Below, piece after piece: positions 16,194 through 24,501 of a stretch of DNA of 64,000 nt. The notes beneath the pieces were generated by a model. That model was not told the DNA's origin. It searched no databases and saw only the letters and a list, made by a program, of their open reading frames with translations. Positions within the stretch are counted from its first letter, which is position 1, and each line of letters begins with the position of its first letter. This DNA is from an uncultured Collinsella sp. Its GTDB lineage: Bacteria; Actinomycetota; Coriobacteriia; Coriobacteriales; Coriobacteriaceae. The stretch spans positions 19,965 to 83,964 of the forward strand of contig UPXY01000005.1 of assembly GCA_900538305.1 (NCBI GenBank), written 5' to 3'. The translations under genes were made by a program, and so were the position numbers.

Positions 16194-16680
16194 CTTGCTT
16201 GCCCGCATGCTCGCGCAAGACGTCGCGTCCCTGCGGCATGGTCTTCGCTTCCTGTGCGACGCCTCGACCGAGCGCTCGCTATCGCTTCCCCGTCGTCGGA
16301 GAAAAGCGCCATTCGCCTGCGCTGCGCACACGTTTTGGAGCAGTGGCGTTCCAATTGGTAATCAAACGCGCCTGAGGCGCGAAGGCGCTGGCACCTTCGA
16401 ACTTGCGAGGCAACTCAATGGCAAAAAGACTCAAGACGAATTGGCAAGCTTGCTCTGCTGTTCGGGGCGAGAAACGTCAAGGAGCTGCATAAGAATATCT
16501 CTCGGGCAATTCGATGAGTAAAATACTATTTAGGTGGTTGCGCGTCGCCGCCGCGCACGCGAAGCATGCGGAGAACATGCGCGCCGGGGCCGCCTGCCAT
16601 AGCGCACGGGGATAGAGGCGAATAGCCGTCAATACATCTTGAGCCAATGGGTTACATGCCCCGGTATGGTATCGTTCTCC
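16194..16680. other. Apparently decayed, non-coding stretch
   Basis: About 490 bases without a convincing gene. Short open frames occur but have no ribosome-binding sites. A hairpin GCGCC/GGCGC near 16369-16381 is terminator-like without a T-run. One frame near 16450-16510 (IGKLALLFGARNVKELHKN) has a protein-like composition but no start and an early stop, so it may be a gene fragment. Together with the RelE remnant this suggests a site of insertion and decay. Confidence 0.4.
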
Positions 16681-16693
16681 TACCGATAAACCG

Positions 16694-16759
16694 AATAATT
16701 CATCCGTTTAGCGAAAAAAATGAATTATTTGACTTATTGGCGGAAGGCTATGGCATGAT
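16694..16759 (+). promoter_or_regulatory. Promoter and operator candidate of the first PTS operon
   Basis: AATAATTCAT (16694-16703) and ATGAATTATT (16720-16729) form a perfect 10-bp inverted repeat that ends at a TTGACT -35 box (16729-16734). A CATGAT -10-like box follows at 16754-16759 (19-base spacer). The repeat overlapping the -35 box is a likely binding site for the RpiR-type regulator encoded at the operon end. The region is markedly AT-rich against its surroundings. Confidence 0.5.
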
Positions 16760-16809
16760 TGCGTTGAAGGCCTTCGTACCAACGATCTCTAGTATTGAGA
16801 GGTGGGTTG

Positions 16810-17301
16810 ATGATCGTTCATTATCGCGTTGACAGCAGAGTCGTACATGGTCAGACGACCACGAAGATAACCAAGGAGCATCCGGTGGATGGCGTGATCA
16901 TCGTCGATGACGAGATCGCGCAGGATACCTTTATGCAAACGGTGTTCAAAAGCGCACTTGGCTCGCTTCGCCTCTTGGCATTCACCGAGGAACGAGCCTC
17001 GGTGAAGCTTCCCGAAGCCGTCCAGTCCAAGAAGAGCTACATGGTCATCTTCAAGACTACGAGGGCTGCGCGAAACCTTGTTGAGCGCGGCTTCTCATTC
17101 ACTGGCGTCCTAAACATCGGTCCGCAGCCCAACGTGGAGGGGGCTATGCTCATCGAGAAGATGCTCTACCTCACGCCGGATCAGATCGACGACCTGAACG
17201 TTCTGGAAGCGCATGGAACCGAGCTGATCATTAACCCTGCATTCACCACGCCTAATCTCACGTGGGCGAATGCCAAGTCGAAAGCGGGTGTGCATTCATG
17301 A
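16810..17301 (+). CDS. PTS mannose-family sugar transporter subunit IIB
   Basis: 163 residues. The start at 16810 (MIVHYRVDSRVVHGQ) follows a GAGAGGTGGG stretch. IIB of the mannose/fructose/sorbose class carries the phosphoryl group on the His of the RxxHGQ motif, seen here as SRVVHGQ near residue 13. IIVDDEIAQD is the usual following strand-turn. It overlaps the IIC start by four bases (ATGA), showing translational coupling. No IIA domain is fused or adjacent, so phosphate must come from a IIA encoded elsewhere. Confidence 0.93.
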   Translation: MIVHYRVDSRVVHGQTTTKITKEHPVDGVIIVDDEIAQDTFMQTVFKSALGSLRLLAFTEERASVKLPEAVQSKKSYMVIFKTTRAARNLVERGFSFTGVLNIGPQPNVEGAMLIEKMLYLTPDQIDDLNVLEAHGTELIINPAFTTPNLTWANAKSKAGVHS

Positions 17302-18101
17302 CCTACTTCGTTCAAGTACTGCTCGTTGCAGTTCTGTATTATCTGACCGATACGTTCGCCTCGTTCGGCGGCATGGTGTTCGGTCGCTATACCTGCCAGC
17401 GTCCGCTGGTGGGCGGCCTCTTGGTCGGCTTGATCTTCGGTGACCTCCAAAAGGGTCTCGAGTTGGGCATTGCCTTCCAGCTCGCATATATGGGCGCCTT
17501 TGCGGTGGGCGGTGCCGTGACGATCGACGTGGGCGTCGCGTCCTACCCCATCATGGCCCTCTCCATTATTAACGGTCTCGACACCGGTACCGCGCTCGCG
17601 CTCGCCGCTCCCGTTTCGGTGCTCACCGCGAATCTCGTGCATGTGATGCGCGCGTTCAACACGTTCTGCACGAGCATCGTGCATAAGGGAATCGAGAATA
17701 CGAACTATGGCACCATCTTCATGGGTAACGTGGTTCTACCGCAGTTGTTCCTCGTCGCGAAGAACTTCTTCGTCGTATTCATCCTCCTTTATCTGGGTGC
17801 CGACGCGGTCGACGGTCTTTTGGCCGTCATCCCCGGAAACGTGCTGCATGCCTTGAGTCTTTTGGGGAACACGCTTCCCGCGGTGGGCATGGCCATGCTG
17901 CTCAAGTTCAACATCTCCGGCAACTGGATGTTCATCTTCTTCGTTCTTGGTTTCATGATGCTGTCGGTCATGGGCATGAGCTTCATCGCCATTGGCATCG
18001 TTGCCGCTGCGATTGGTTTCTTCTACTACCTCATTGAAAAGAACGGCCAACCCCAGGTCGCAGGTGCTGCTGTGGCCGCCGATGATGACGAGGAGCTGTA
18101 A
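17298..18101 (+). CDS. PTS mannose-family subunit IIC
   Basis: 267 residues, a polytopic membrane protein with about seven or eight hydrophobic segments. Family features: GRYTCQRPLVGGLLVGLIFGD in the first third (the conserved RPLVxG...GD turn) and FQLAYMGAFAVGGAVTIDVG. It forms the transport channel with IID. It starts inside the IIB stop (ATGA overlap) and ends one base before the IID start codon, with AGGAG in its own last codons serving IID. Confidence 0.93.
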   Translation: MTYFVQVLLVAVLYYLTDTFASFGGMVFGRYTCQRPLVGGLLVGLIFGDLQKGLELGIAFQLAYMGAFAVGGAVTIDVGVASYPIMALSIINGLDTGTALALAAPVSVLTANLVHVMRAFNTFCTSIVHKGIENTNYGTIFMGNVVLPQLFLVAKNFFVVFILLYLGADAVDGLLAVIPGNVLHALSLLGNTLPAVGMAMLLKFNISGNWMFIFFVLGFMMLSVMGMSFIAIGIVAAAIGFFYYLIEKNGQPQVAGAAVAADDDEEL

Positions 18102-18102
18102 C

Positions 18103-18954
18103 ATGAGCGAGAACGCTATTTTGGAAACGTCTGCCACGAACGCCGAGCCCTTGTCGCAAAAAGAGCTCAACGCACTGTTCTGGCGCTATCAGCTTCAGTA
18201 CCTCTACTGCTGCAACCTTGAGAATTGGCATGGCAACTGCTATGCCTACGACATGATTCCCCTCTACAAGAAGTACTACGACGCAGAGGGTCAGAAGCAG
18301 GGCATGCTCCGCATGATTGACTTCATCAACACCGAGCAGACCACTGCGAGTGTGCTCTGGGGCATTCTTGTGGGCATGGAGGAGCAGAAGGCGCTCGGTG
18401 CCGACGTGGACGACGACATGATCCGTACGGTCAAGTCATCCCTCATGGGGCCTCTGGCGGGCATCGGCGACAGCCTCATCCAGGCGACGGTGCTCCCGCT
18501 GCTCACCACCATCGCCATTTCGCTTACGGGCACCGGTCCCTACAGCCCGCTCGGCGTCATAGCGTTCATCATCGCGACGCCGATCCTTTTGTGGGTCTAC
18601 GCGCGCTTCCTGTTCAACAAGGGCTATGAGCTCGGCAAGGATGCCATCACCATGCTCATGGGCTCGGCAATCGAGAACATCAAGGTTGCTGTCCAGCTCT
18701 TCGGCATCGTTATCATCGGCGCTCTCTCTGCGAGCTATGTGAAGCTCACCACCCCGCTGCAGTTCGCTGCCTCGGCGGATGCCGACCCGGTCGTCTTGCA
18801 GTCGATCATCGACGGCGTGTTCCCCAACGTGCTGAGCCTCTTGCTCGTGGTGGGATGCTGGTACCTCGTCGCCAAGAAGGGCGTCTCGGTCACGAAGATG
18901 ATCTTTGGTCTCATGGCTGCCGTGCTCGTGCTCGGCCTCGTGGGAATCCTGTAG
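18103..18954 (+). CDS. PTS mannose-family subunit IID
   Basis: 283 residues. LSQKELNALFWRYQLQYLYCCNLENWHG near the N-terminus and VKSSLMGPLAGIGDSLIQAT in the middle are hallmarks of IID (the latter equals the S-L-M-G-P-L-A-G-I-G-D loop). The N-terminal half is cytoplasmic, and the C-terminus has several membrane segments. Partner of IIC in sugar translocation. The downstream isomerase-like gene follows after eight bases. Confidence 0.93.
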   Translation: MSENAILETSATNAEPLSQKELNALFWRYQLQYLYCCNLENWHGNCYAYDMIPLYKKYYDAEGQKQGMLRMIDFINTEQTTASVLWGILVGMEEQKALGADVDDDMIRTVKSSLMGPLAGIGDSLIQATVLPLLTTIAISLTGTGPYSPLGVIAFIIATPILLWVYARFLFNKGYELGKDAITMLMGSAIENIKVAVQLFGIVIIGALSASYVKLTTPLQFAASADADPVVLQSIIDGVFPNVLSLLLVVGCWYLVAKKGVSVTKMIFGLMAAVLVLGLVGIL

Positions 18955-18962
18955 GATGAGCG

Positions 18963-19901
18963 ATGATGCGCATTTATCATATCGATCCCCTCTACAAGTC
19001 GTTTATCTGGGCGGGCAGGAAGCTCATCGACCGCTTCGGGATCGATACCGACCTGCCTACCGTGGGAACCATTTACTGCGTCATCGCGCTGCCCGGCGAG
19101 TTGGACAACATCGTTCGTGAGACAGGCGAGCCGCTCTCGACGTTCTACGAGAAGCATCGCGAGCTCTTCGCCTGCTCGGACGAGGTCTTTCCCGTCCGCA
19201 TGACCATCACGTGCAACGAAGGCTTCCAGTCCTACCAGCTGCATCCCGACGACGCCTATGCGTTCGTGCATGAGGGCTGCCGGGGGAAAGTATCGGGCGC
19301 GGTGACGCTCGATGACGAGGGTAGGACGGCCACGTGGCTGTTCGGTCACAAGGTTGGCTCGTTGGAGGAGTTCAAAGAGTGCGTGGAGCAGCAGGACTGG
19401 GGTCGGCTGTTCGGGACGATCGAGGTGCGAGACGGCGACTACGTCCACACGCCTGCCGGCGTGATCCATGGCGGTAAGGGTGCTGGTGCGATTTCGGCTA
19501 CGTTCGGGACCAACAGCGATATCACGTATCGGTTCTTCGACGAGGGCCGCAATGATCCCGACCGCCCGCTCGCCTTGGACGACGTTTACGCATGTGTGCA
19601 TTTTCCCGAGGTTCCGTTCTGCGTCGAGCCCCCGCAGCCCCTTGCGCTGCCGGGGATGAAGCTCATCACCTATCACGACGTCGACGGCGAATATGTCGCC
19701 CTTCGCTTGCAGGTCGAAGAGAATGCTTCCTATGAGTACGACGCCTTCCTCTTCATCACCTGCGTGCGCGGATCGGGGAGCATCGACGGCGTCTCGCTCG
19801 GGCTCGGTGAGACCCTTTTGGTGCCGGCGGGCTATGGCTCGTTTGAGCTCGCAGGATCCATGGACTGCATTGCCATCTCCTATCACGAAAAGGGGGCGTA
19901 G
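18963..19901 (+). CDS. Class I mannose-6-phosphate isomerase-like cupin, divergent
   Basis: 312 residues, similar in length to short bacterial ManA. Family landmarks: FIWAGRKLI at the start, YQLHPDDAYAF (metal-ligand Gln and His), a PAGVIHGG second-cupin strand and NSDITYRFFDEGR. However, the Glu ligand of the canonical GKTE-W stretch is absent (here RGKVSGAVTL), and the Glu of the usual AEIQQNSD is replaced (SATFGTNSD). It may therefore act on another sugar phosphate or have changed metal binding. Placed between a PTS and a polyol-phosphate dehydrogenase, it probably handles the imported phosphorylated sugar. Confidence 0.75.
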   Translation: MMRIYHIDPLYKSFIWAGRKLIDRFGIDTDLPTVGTIYCVIALPGELDNIVRETGEPLSTFYEKHRELFACSDEVFPVRMTITCNEGFQSYQLHPDDAYAFVHEGCRGKVSGAVTLDDEGRTATWLFGHKVGSLEEFKECVEQQDWGRLFGTIEVRDGDYVHTPAGVIHGGKGAGAISATFGTNSDITYRFFDEGRNDPDRPLALDDVYACVHFPEVPFCVEPPQPLALPGMKLITYHDVDGEYVALRLQVEENASYEYDAFLFITCVRGSGSIDGVSLGLGETLLVPAGYGSFELAGSMDCIAISYHEKGA

Positions 19902-19905
19902 GGTC

Positions 19906-21120
19906 ATGGAACCTGAATCGGTCGTGATCGTGGGCGCCGGCCAGACTGGGCGCGGGATGTTCGGCGCCCTCTTCTTCGAAGAAGGGGGCTACCGTATCAC
20001 CTTTGCGGACATCGATTCGCGGCTCATGGACGGCTTGCGCGAGCAGGGGTACTACACGGTCGAGGAGAAGGATCTGCTCACGGGCGACGTGAGGCGCGTG
20101 TGCGTCTCGGGTTTCGAATGCGTGGACGTCCACGAACGTGATGCGTATCTCGACGCCCTCGCAAGCGCCTCCTATATCGCGACCGCGGTCTTCCCCGAAT
20201 CGTTCAAGGACGTCGCCTCGGCGCTTGCCGACATGGTGCGCGTGCGCATGGAGCGGGGGATAGACGCGCCGGTAGCCGTCATCTTGGGAGGGAACTTCGT
20301 CGGGCTTCGGGCGTATTTCCAGAACGCGATCGACGGCGCACTTTCCAACGCCGAGCGCGCCTTCGCCGCCGCACGCATGGCGCTCGCGACTTCGAAGGCG
20401 AACCGCAAGGTGGTGCATGCGGGCACGGTCGATGGTGATCGATTCGCGCTCACCGGCGATAACAAATCGGTGCTGCCCGTCGAGGACCGCCTTCCCTTTG
20501 GAGAGGGGTACTGCTGCCCATCGTTTTTCCAGGTCGATGCTAACGTGGAGCTCAGTATGATCGAGAAGATCTGGAGCGAGAACCTGATTCACTGCTCGCT
20601 CGGCTTCATGGGGGCGTGTGCGGGGTACGAGACGGTGAACGAGGCGATTGAGGACGAGCGCATCGGCTCCCTGGCGCTCTATGCGTGGCACGAGGGCCGG
20701 CGCGCGCTCGACTCCGCTTATGGCATCCCCATCCCCGATGAAGCGGCCATCAAGGTCATGATGGAGAAGTTCGATACCCCGTTCTTCCACGACCGCATCG
20801 CGCGGATCGTGCGCCAGCCCAAGCGCAAGCTCAAGAAGGGCGATCGGTTCCTGGGGCCGGCGATCCTGTGCATCAAAGAGGGAATCGTTCCCTACTTCAT
20901 CGTACGCGCTGCCGCCCACGGCTTCTGCTACACAGACGAGCAGGAACCGGAGTCCGTCGAGATCGCGCGCCTGATCGAGAACGAGGGGGTCGATGAGGCC
21001 GTCCGCATCGTGTGCGACCTCGACCTTTCGGTTGTAGAAGAGCGGATCGCGCACGAGATGCTCGTCGACGCGGTTCGCGAGGTCGCATGCCCTAGGTGGG
21101 TGCCTCCTGCGCTGCGCTAG
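19906..21120 (+). CDS. Mannitol-1-phosphate dehydrogenase-like NAD(P) enzyme
   Basis: 404 residues. N-terminal dinucleotide-binding motif GAGQTGRGMFG (about residues 9-19), comparable to GAGAIGRGFIG of mannitol-1-phosphate 5-dehydrogenase. The C-terminal domain carries DRFLGPAILCIKEGI (family D-R...K pattern, though the usual K-x5-N-x3-H catalytic set is not clear to me). It would interconvert a hexitol phosphate and a ketose or aldose phosphate. Start four bases after the isomerase stop. Last structural gene before the regulator. Confidence 0.78.
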   Translation: MEPESVVIVGAGQTGRGMFGALFFEEGGYRITFADIDSRLMDGLREQGYYTVEEKDLLTGDVRRVCVSGFECVDVHERDAYLDALASASYIATAVFPESFKDVASALADMVRVRMERGIDAPVAVILGGNFVGLRAYFQNAIDGALSNAERAFAAARMALATSKANRKVVHAGTVDGDRFALTGDNKSVLPVEDRLPFGEGYCCPSFFQVDANVELSMIEKIWSENLIHCSLGFMGACAGYETVNEAIEDERIGSLALYAWHEGRRALDSAYGIPIPDEAAIKVMMEKFDTPFFHDRIARIVRQPKRKLKKGDRFLGPAILCIKEGIVPYFIVRAAAHGFCYTDEQEPESVEIARLIENEGVDEAVRIVCDLDLSVVEERIAHEMLVDAVREVACPRWVPPALR

Positions 21121-21154
21121 CTCACGGCAGGCCGCTTTACATCTTGGCGTATCA

Positions 21155-21188
21155 CGGGTGCCCCGGCAGCATGGCTTCGGGGCGCCCG
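21155..21188 (+). terminator. Terminator-like hairpin after the PTS operon
   Basis: CGGGTGCCCCG (21155-21165) pairs with CGGGGCGCCCG (21178-21188) with one G-U pair. The following sequence is T-rich only in part (TTGCCTAGTTATTG), so termination may be incomplete. A TATAGT -10-like box for the next gene lies at 21249-21254. Confidence 0.5.
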
Positions 21189-21293
21189 TTGCCTAGTTAT
21201 TGCGTGGTTATCCACCATGCGACGTCGCTTTGTGCCGGTTGCTTCGGATATAGTGGAGCGTGGCTCAACGATTCTTTGCTGCGAGGATGAACG

Positions 21294-22124
21294 ATGTTTT
21301 CCACCAAAGTCAACAGCCTGTATACCAAGCTCACCATGACCGAGAAGAAGATTGCCGACTACCTCATTATCAACGGCGGCGATGTAGACGGCGTGACCTC
21401 GTATGAGCTGGCTGAACGGTTGGGCATCGGGCAGGCGACAGTCGTTCGGTTCTCCAAGAAGCTCGGATACCGCATGTTCGGCGAGATGATCGACGATGCG
21501 AAGAACTCCGTGGGGGAGTCTTCCTCCGAGATCCAGGAGAGCGATACGGCGTCCGACATTCTGGAGAAGCTCGGCAAGCGCACCTGCGACATCATTCAGG
21601 CTATCCGGCAGAGCAACGACGCCGAGTGTTTCGTGCGCGCGGCGAAGCTGATTGACGGCGCCAAGAACATCGTCTGCTACGGCTATACCACGAGCAACCT
21701 CTTTGCTAGCTACCTCTCCGAGCTGCTCATCGAGATCGGCAAGGGCGCGCTGTGCGAGAACAACTCCATCCTCACCAAGCGGCGCGTGTTCCAGCTCGAT
21801 CCGCAGCGCGACGTGGTGGTCATCGTATCGAAGTCGGGCGAGAAATCTGAGCCGGTCGGCATCGCGGAGTATGCACGCAGCAGGGGAGTCCCCGTCATCG
21901 CGATCTCTAACGCCGGTAAGAATCCGCTCGTGGAGGCTTCAGATGTGCATCTCAAGGTACTCGAGATCAGCGACCGATCGTCGCCCGCGGCCTCGATGGG
22001 AACGGATGCGGGGCTCGTCTACGTTGTCGAGACGCTCGCCGCCTGCGTGTTCCAATGCAACCAGAAGCTCTACCGCAGGCAGTACGGCAACAACATCGTC
22101 GCGGCATTCTCCGAGCGCAAGTAG
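21294..22124 (+). CDS. RpiR-family transcriptional regulator (HTH + SIS)
   Basis: 276 residues. N-terminal HTH_6 domain (MTEKKIADYLIING, then ELAERLGIGQATVVRFSKKLGY, residues ~13-60), linker, then a SIS sugar-phosphate-binding domain from ~residue 115 (NIVCYGYTTSNLFASYL; VVVIVSKSGEKSEPVGIAEYA). RpiR proteins sense phosphosugars. By position it should control the PTS operon upstream, probably at the inverted repeat 16694-16729. Start supported by GAGGATGAACG upstream. Confidence 0.92.
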   Translation: MFSTKVNSLYTKLTMTEKKIADYLIINGGDVDGVTSYELAERLGIGQATVVRFSKKLGYRMFGEMIDDAKNSVGESSSEIQESDTASDILEKLGKRTCDIIQAIRQSNDAECFVRAAKLIDGAKNIVCYGYTTSNLFASYLSELLIEIGKGALCENNSILTKRRVFQLDPQRDVVVIVSKSGEKSEPVGIAEYARSRGVPVIAISNAGKNPLVEASDVHLKVLEISDRSSPAASMGTDAGLVYVVETLAACVFQCNQKLYRRQYGNNIVAAFSERK

Positions 22125-22262
22125 TCCACGGGCCGGCGGTTTCGATTCCGGCTCTGCCGGCGCGGAACGCGTTCTCCTCGCTCTGCTTACCTTGCCTTTA
22201 CGCAACCTGATAATTCCGATGGGAAAATGGGGCAGTGTAAGACGGATGCGAGGAGGCTCGAT

Positions 22263-22946
22263 ATGAGCGTTGACCATGCCAGCTGGAGCTTGCCGTTCGA
22301 CAAAACGCTTGCCACGAATATGTTCCGCGCCGAGAGCGACCGGTACAACAGGAAGGTGGGCATCGTCTCGACCATTCTGCTCGGCGGACTCGCTATCGCA
22401 TATATCTGCGCACTTGTGTGGTCTGCCAAAACGGGCACCTCGCTCGACGTATCGGGCAATCCGTATCTGTACGCAGTCGTGCTCGTGGGTGTCGCCGTGC
22501 TCGCCGTGTTCGTGGCGGTGCGCCCGGGAAGCGCGACGGCGTTCCGCAACCGCGTGGCGATTCGCCAGCTCACCAAGCAATACGGCGGACGAGGTTTCGT
22601 CGTAGAGACCGAGGAGGCGGGGCTGCGATGCCGCATCGGAGACGATGAGCTTTCCGTTCCGTATGCTGCGATAACAAGATCCGCCATCGTGGATGGGGTG
22701 ACCTGGCTCACCACGGCAGACGACCGCGATTCCTCGGTGCTCTACAACTTCATGGGAATCAACTGGGCGCTGCGCGAGACGGGCTCCCTTTCGATTCCCG
22801 TCCCCAATGAGGTGCTGGCACAGCACCGGTCGCTCGTCGCCGATGTGCTCGCGGTGGGGAAAGACCAGCGCGCAGGCCTCAAGCAAGGTAGCGCCGCCAC
22901 GATGAAGCTGCTATCCGAATTCATCGGCGAGGAAGCGGAAGCATGA
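22263..22946 (+). CDS. Two-helix membrane protein, YcxB-like
   Basis: 227 residues from the ATG at 22263, preceded by GAGGAGG. Two adjacent membrane segments (about residues 35-55 and 67-88) are followed by a ~120-residue cytoplasmic domain of beta character (FVVETEEAGLRCRIGDDE, then a TWLTTADD strand). The arrangement is like the YcxB family, but the similarity is weak. It overlaps the next gene by four bases (ATGA), so both products are co-expressed. Confidence 0.65.
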   Translation: MSVDHASWSLPFDKTLATNMFRAESDRYNRKVGIVSTILLGGLAIAYICALVWSAKTGTSLDVSGNPYLYAVVLVGVAVLAVFVAVRPGSATAFRNRVAIRQLTKQYGGRGFVVETEEAGLRCRIGDDELSVPYAAITRSAIVDGVTWLTTADDRDSSVLYNFMGINWALRETGSLSIPVPNEVLAQHRSLVADVLAVGKDQRAGLKQGSAATMKLLSEFIGEEAEA

Positions 22947-23227
22947 CGGAAGCGATACTCGGGCTTCTCGGTCTGGCGGCCGTGTATGCAGTGTTTTTTC
23001 TGGGTCCAATGATTGCCGTGTACGGGGCGCGGCGCGCGCTCGCGCTCGAGCGGGGGATGATTCGCACACTGATACTGGCCTTTGTTGCCGCCTCATTCGT
23101 CCTGGCGATGTGCGGCGCCTTCTCGGCGCTCATGTTCTGGCTCGACGCGACGTGGCCGCTCGTGTTCGCGAGCATCGTCGCCGGAATCGCTTCCTATGCG
23201 ATCGCGGTCGTGGCGCGGCGGTTGTGA
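22943..23227 (+). CDS. Small three-helix membrane protein
   Basis: 94 residues, almost entirely hydrophobic: three membrane segments (about residues 5-27, 42-66 and 70-90) with a short basic loop ARRALALERG. No family recognised. Start overlaps the stop of the previous gene, suggesting that the two form a complex. Confidence 0.65.
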   Translation: MTEAILGLLGLAAVYAVFFLGPMIAVYGARRALALERGMIRTLILAFVAASFVLAMCGAFSALMFWLDATWPLVFASIVAGIASYAIAVVARRL

Positions 23228-23401
23228 GGTCGAGGCCGAAGGTTTGACGGCGGTGACAGTGGCTGTCTTGGCGAGCGTTGTTCGATTATGGGATTTCTCG
23301 CAAGGCTCGCATGAATGCGGTGTAGGGAGATGGCGCGGCAGGCGCTCAGATGGCACAATGGTGCGTCGGATAACCTGACGTAAACGCGAGGGGGACGTGC
23401 T

Positions 23402-24319
23402 ATGGCAGACGCAGAGGAGCTGTATTCGCTCGACGGAACTATCAGAGGCGCCGCGCCTGGCGGCATCGAAGAGGTCGAGGGTCGCATCGAGCGGCGCATT
23501 GCCTATTTCGAGCAACATGCGCCGATCCCGGTCGAGGTTCCTGCGACACCCGGCCCTGCTGGCCATGAGACGTTCGGCTGGATCGATTTCGGTCACCTGC
23601 CCAACACGCGCGATCTGGGCGGTCTCGTGGGCGCGGACGGGCGCACCGTCAAACGCGGCCTCTTGCTGCGCTCCGGCGCGCTTGGCTTCGGCAGCGACGA
23701 GGACCTCAGCCGCTTGCGCGACGAATACCATCTGAACCTCGTCGTCGACCTGCGCAACGTCGAGGAGCTTATCGAGATTCCCGATCCCATGGACGCCTTT
23801 CCCGGGGCACGCTACGTGCACGCCGATATCCTTGCTCGCAGCGTCGAGGGCATCACGCAGGAGAAGGCGACGCGCGACAAGGTCATGCGCGAGCGCCGCG
23901 AGTTCGAGCGCGCTATGCGTGAAGACCAGGGCGACGGCATGGAGGTCATGTATCGCTACCTGCTGTTGAGCGAATCGGGCATGCTGGGTTACGGACGGCT
24001 CTTCCGCGAGATTCTCGAGCTCGACCACGGTTCCGCGCTCTGGCACTGCTCGGTGGGGCGCGACCGCTGCGGTATCGCGTCGGTGCTCGTGGAGACGGCG
24101 CTCGGCGTTTCCTGGGAAGATATCGAGTCCGATTACCTCGCGACGAACATTTTCGCGAGCGATGAGCAGTCGTTCTCGTACCCGGCCGTCATGCGCGCGC
24201 TCTACGCCGCCCGCGATGGTGTGGTGGAGCAGTACGGCAGCCTCATGGGCTACATCAACGCTGCGCTCGGGATCACCCCTACCGAGGTCGAGGAGCTGCG
24301 CGCTCGGTATCTGGCGTAG
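23402..24319 (+). CDS. Tyrosine-protein phosphatase (Y_phosphatase3 type)
   Basis: 305 residues. NTRDLGGL (around residue 70) is the N-terminal signature of this family, and WHCSVGRDRCG contains the P-loop HCxxGxxR with nucleophile Cys216; the usual Lys-Asp-Arg-Thr is Arg-Asp-Arg-Cys here. A long acidic N-terminal extension (~60 residues) precedes the domain. These enzymes dephosphorylate phosphotyrosine or phosphoinositides; the target here is unknown. Single gene ending at a palindrome. Confidence 0.87.
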   Translation: MADAEELYSLDGTIRGAAPGGIEEVEGRIERRIAYFEQHAPIPVEVPATPGPAGHETFGWIDFGHLPNTRDLGGLVGADGRTVKRGLLLRSGALGFGSDEDLSRLRDEYHLNLVVDLRNVEELIEIPDPMDAFPGARYVHADILARSVEGITQEKATRDKVMRERREFERAMREDQGDGMEVMYRYLLLSESGMLGYGRLFREILELDHGSALWHCSVGRDRCGIASVLVETALGVSWEDIESDYLATNIFASDEQSFSYPAVMRALYAARDGVVEQYGSLMGYINAALGITPTEVEELRARYLA

Positions 24320-24372
24320 GGTCATTGCCGCCGTTCCGTTTCCGCCTCCTTTTGTTGAGTTGTCCTCTACGT

Positions 24373-24443
24373 CACTGCGTCGACATATTTCGACACTTTT
24401 TTGCTTTGGAAGCGGAAAAGTGTCGAAATATGTCGACGCAGTG
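24373..24443. repeat. 28-bp perfect inverted repeat between convergent genes
   Basis: Arms 24373-24400 and 24416-24443 are perfect complements (arm contains CGTCGACATATTTCGACAC), with a 15-base spacer. It lies between the phosphatase and yaaA, which converge; the T-rich and A-rich inner ends fit a bidirectional terminator. Confidence 0.88.
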
Positions 24444-24501
24444 CATGCGCTCCGACAGGGCGAACGGCTGAGTAACGGTGAGGGGAACGGCCGGCTCGCG
24501 G

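Noticed and set aside
16810..22124. A IIA domain hidden in the first PTS operon
   Set aside because: IIB, IIC, IID, the cupin and the dehydrogenase were read through; none contains a IIA-Man fold or an extra fused domain.
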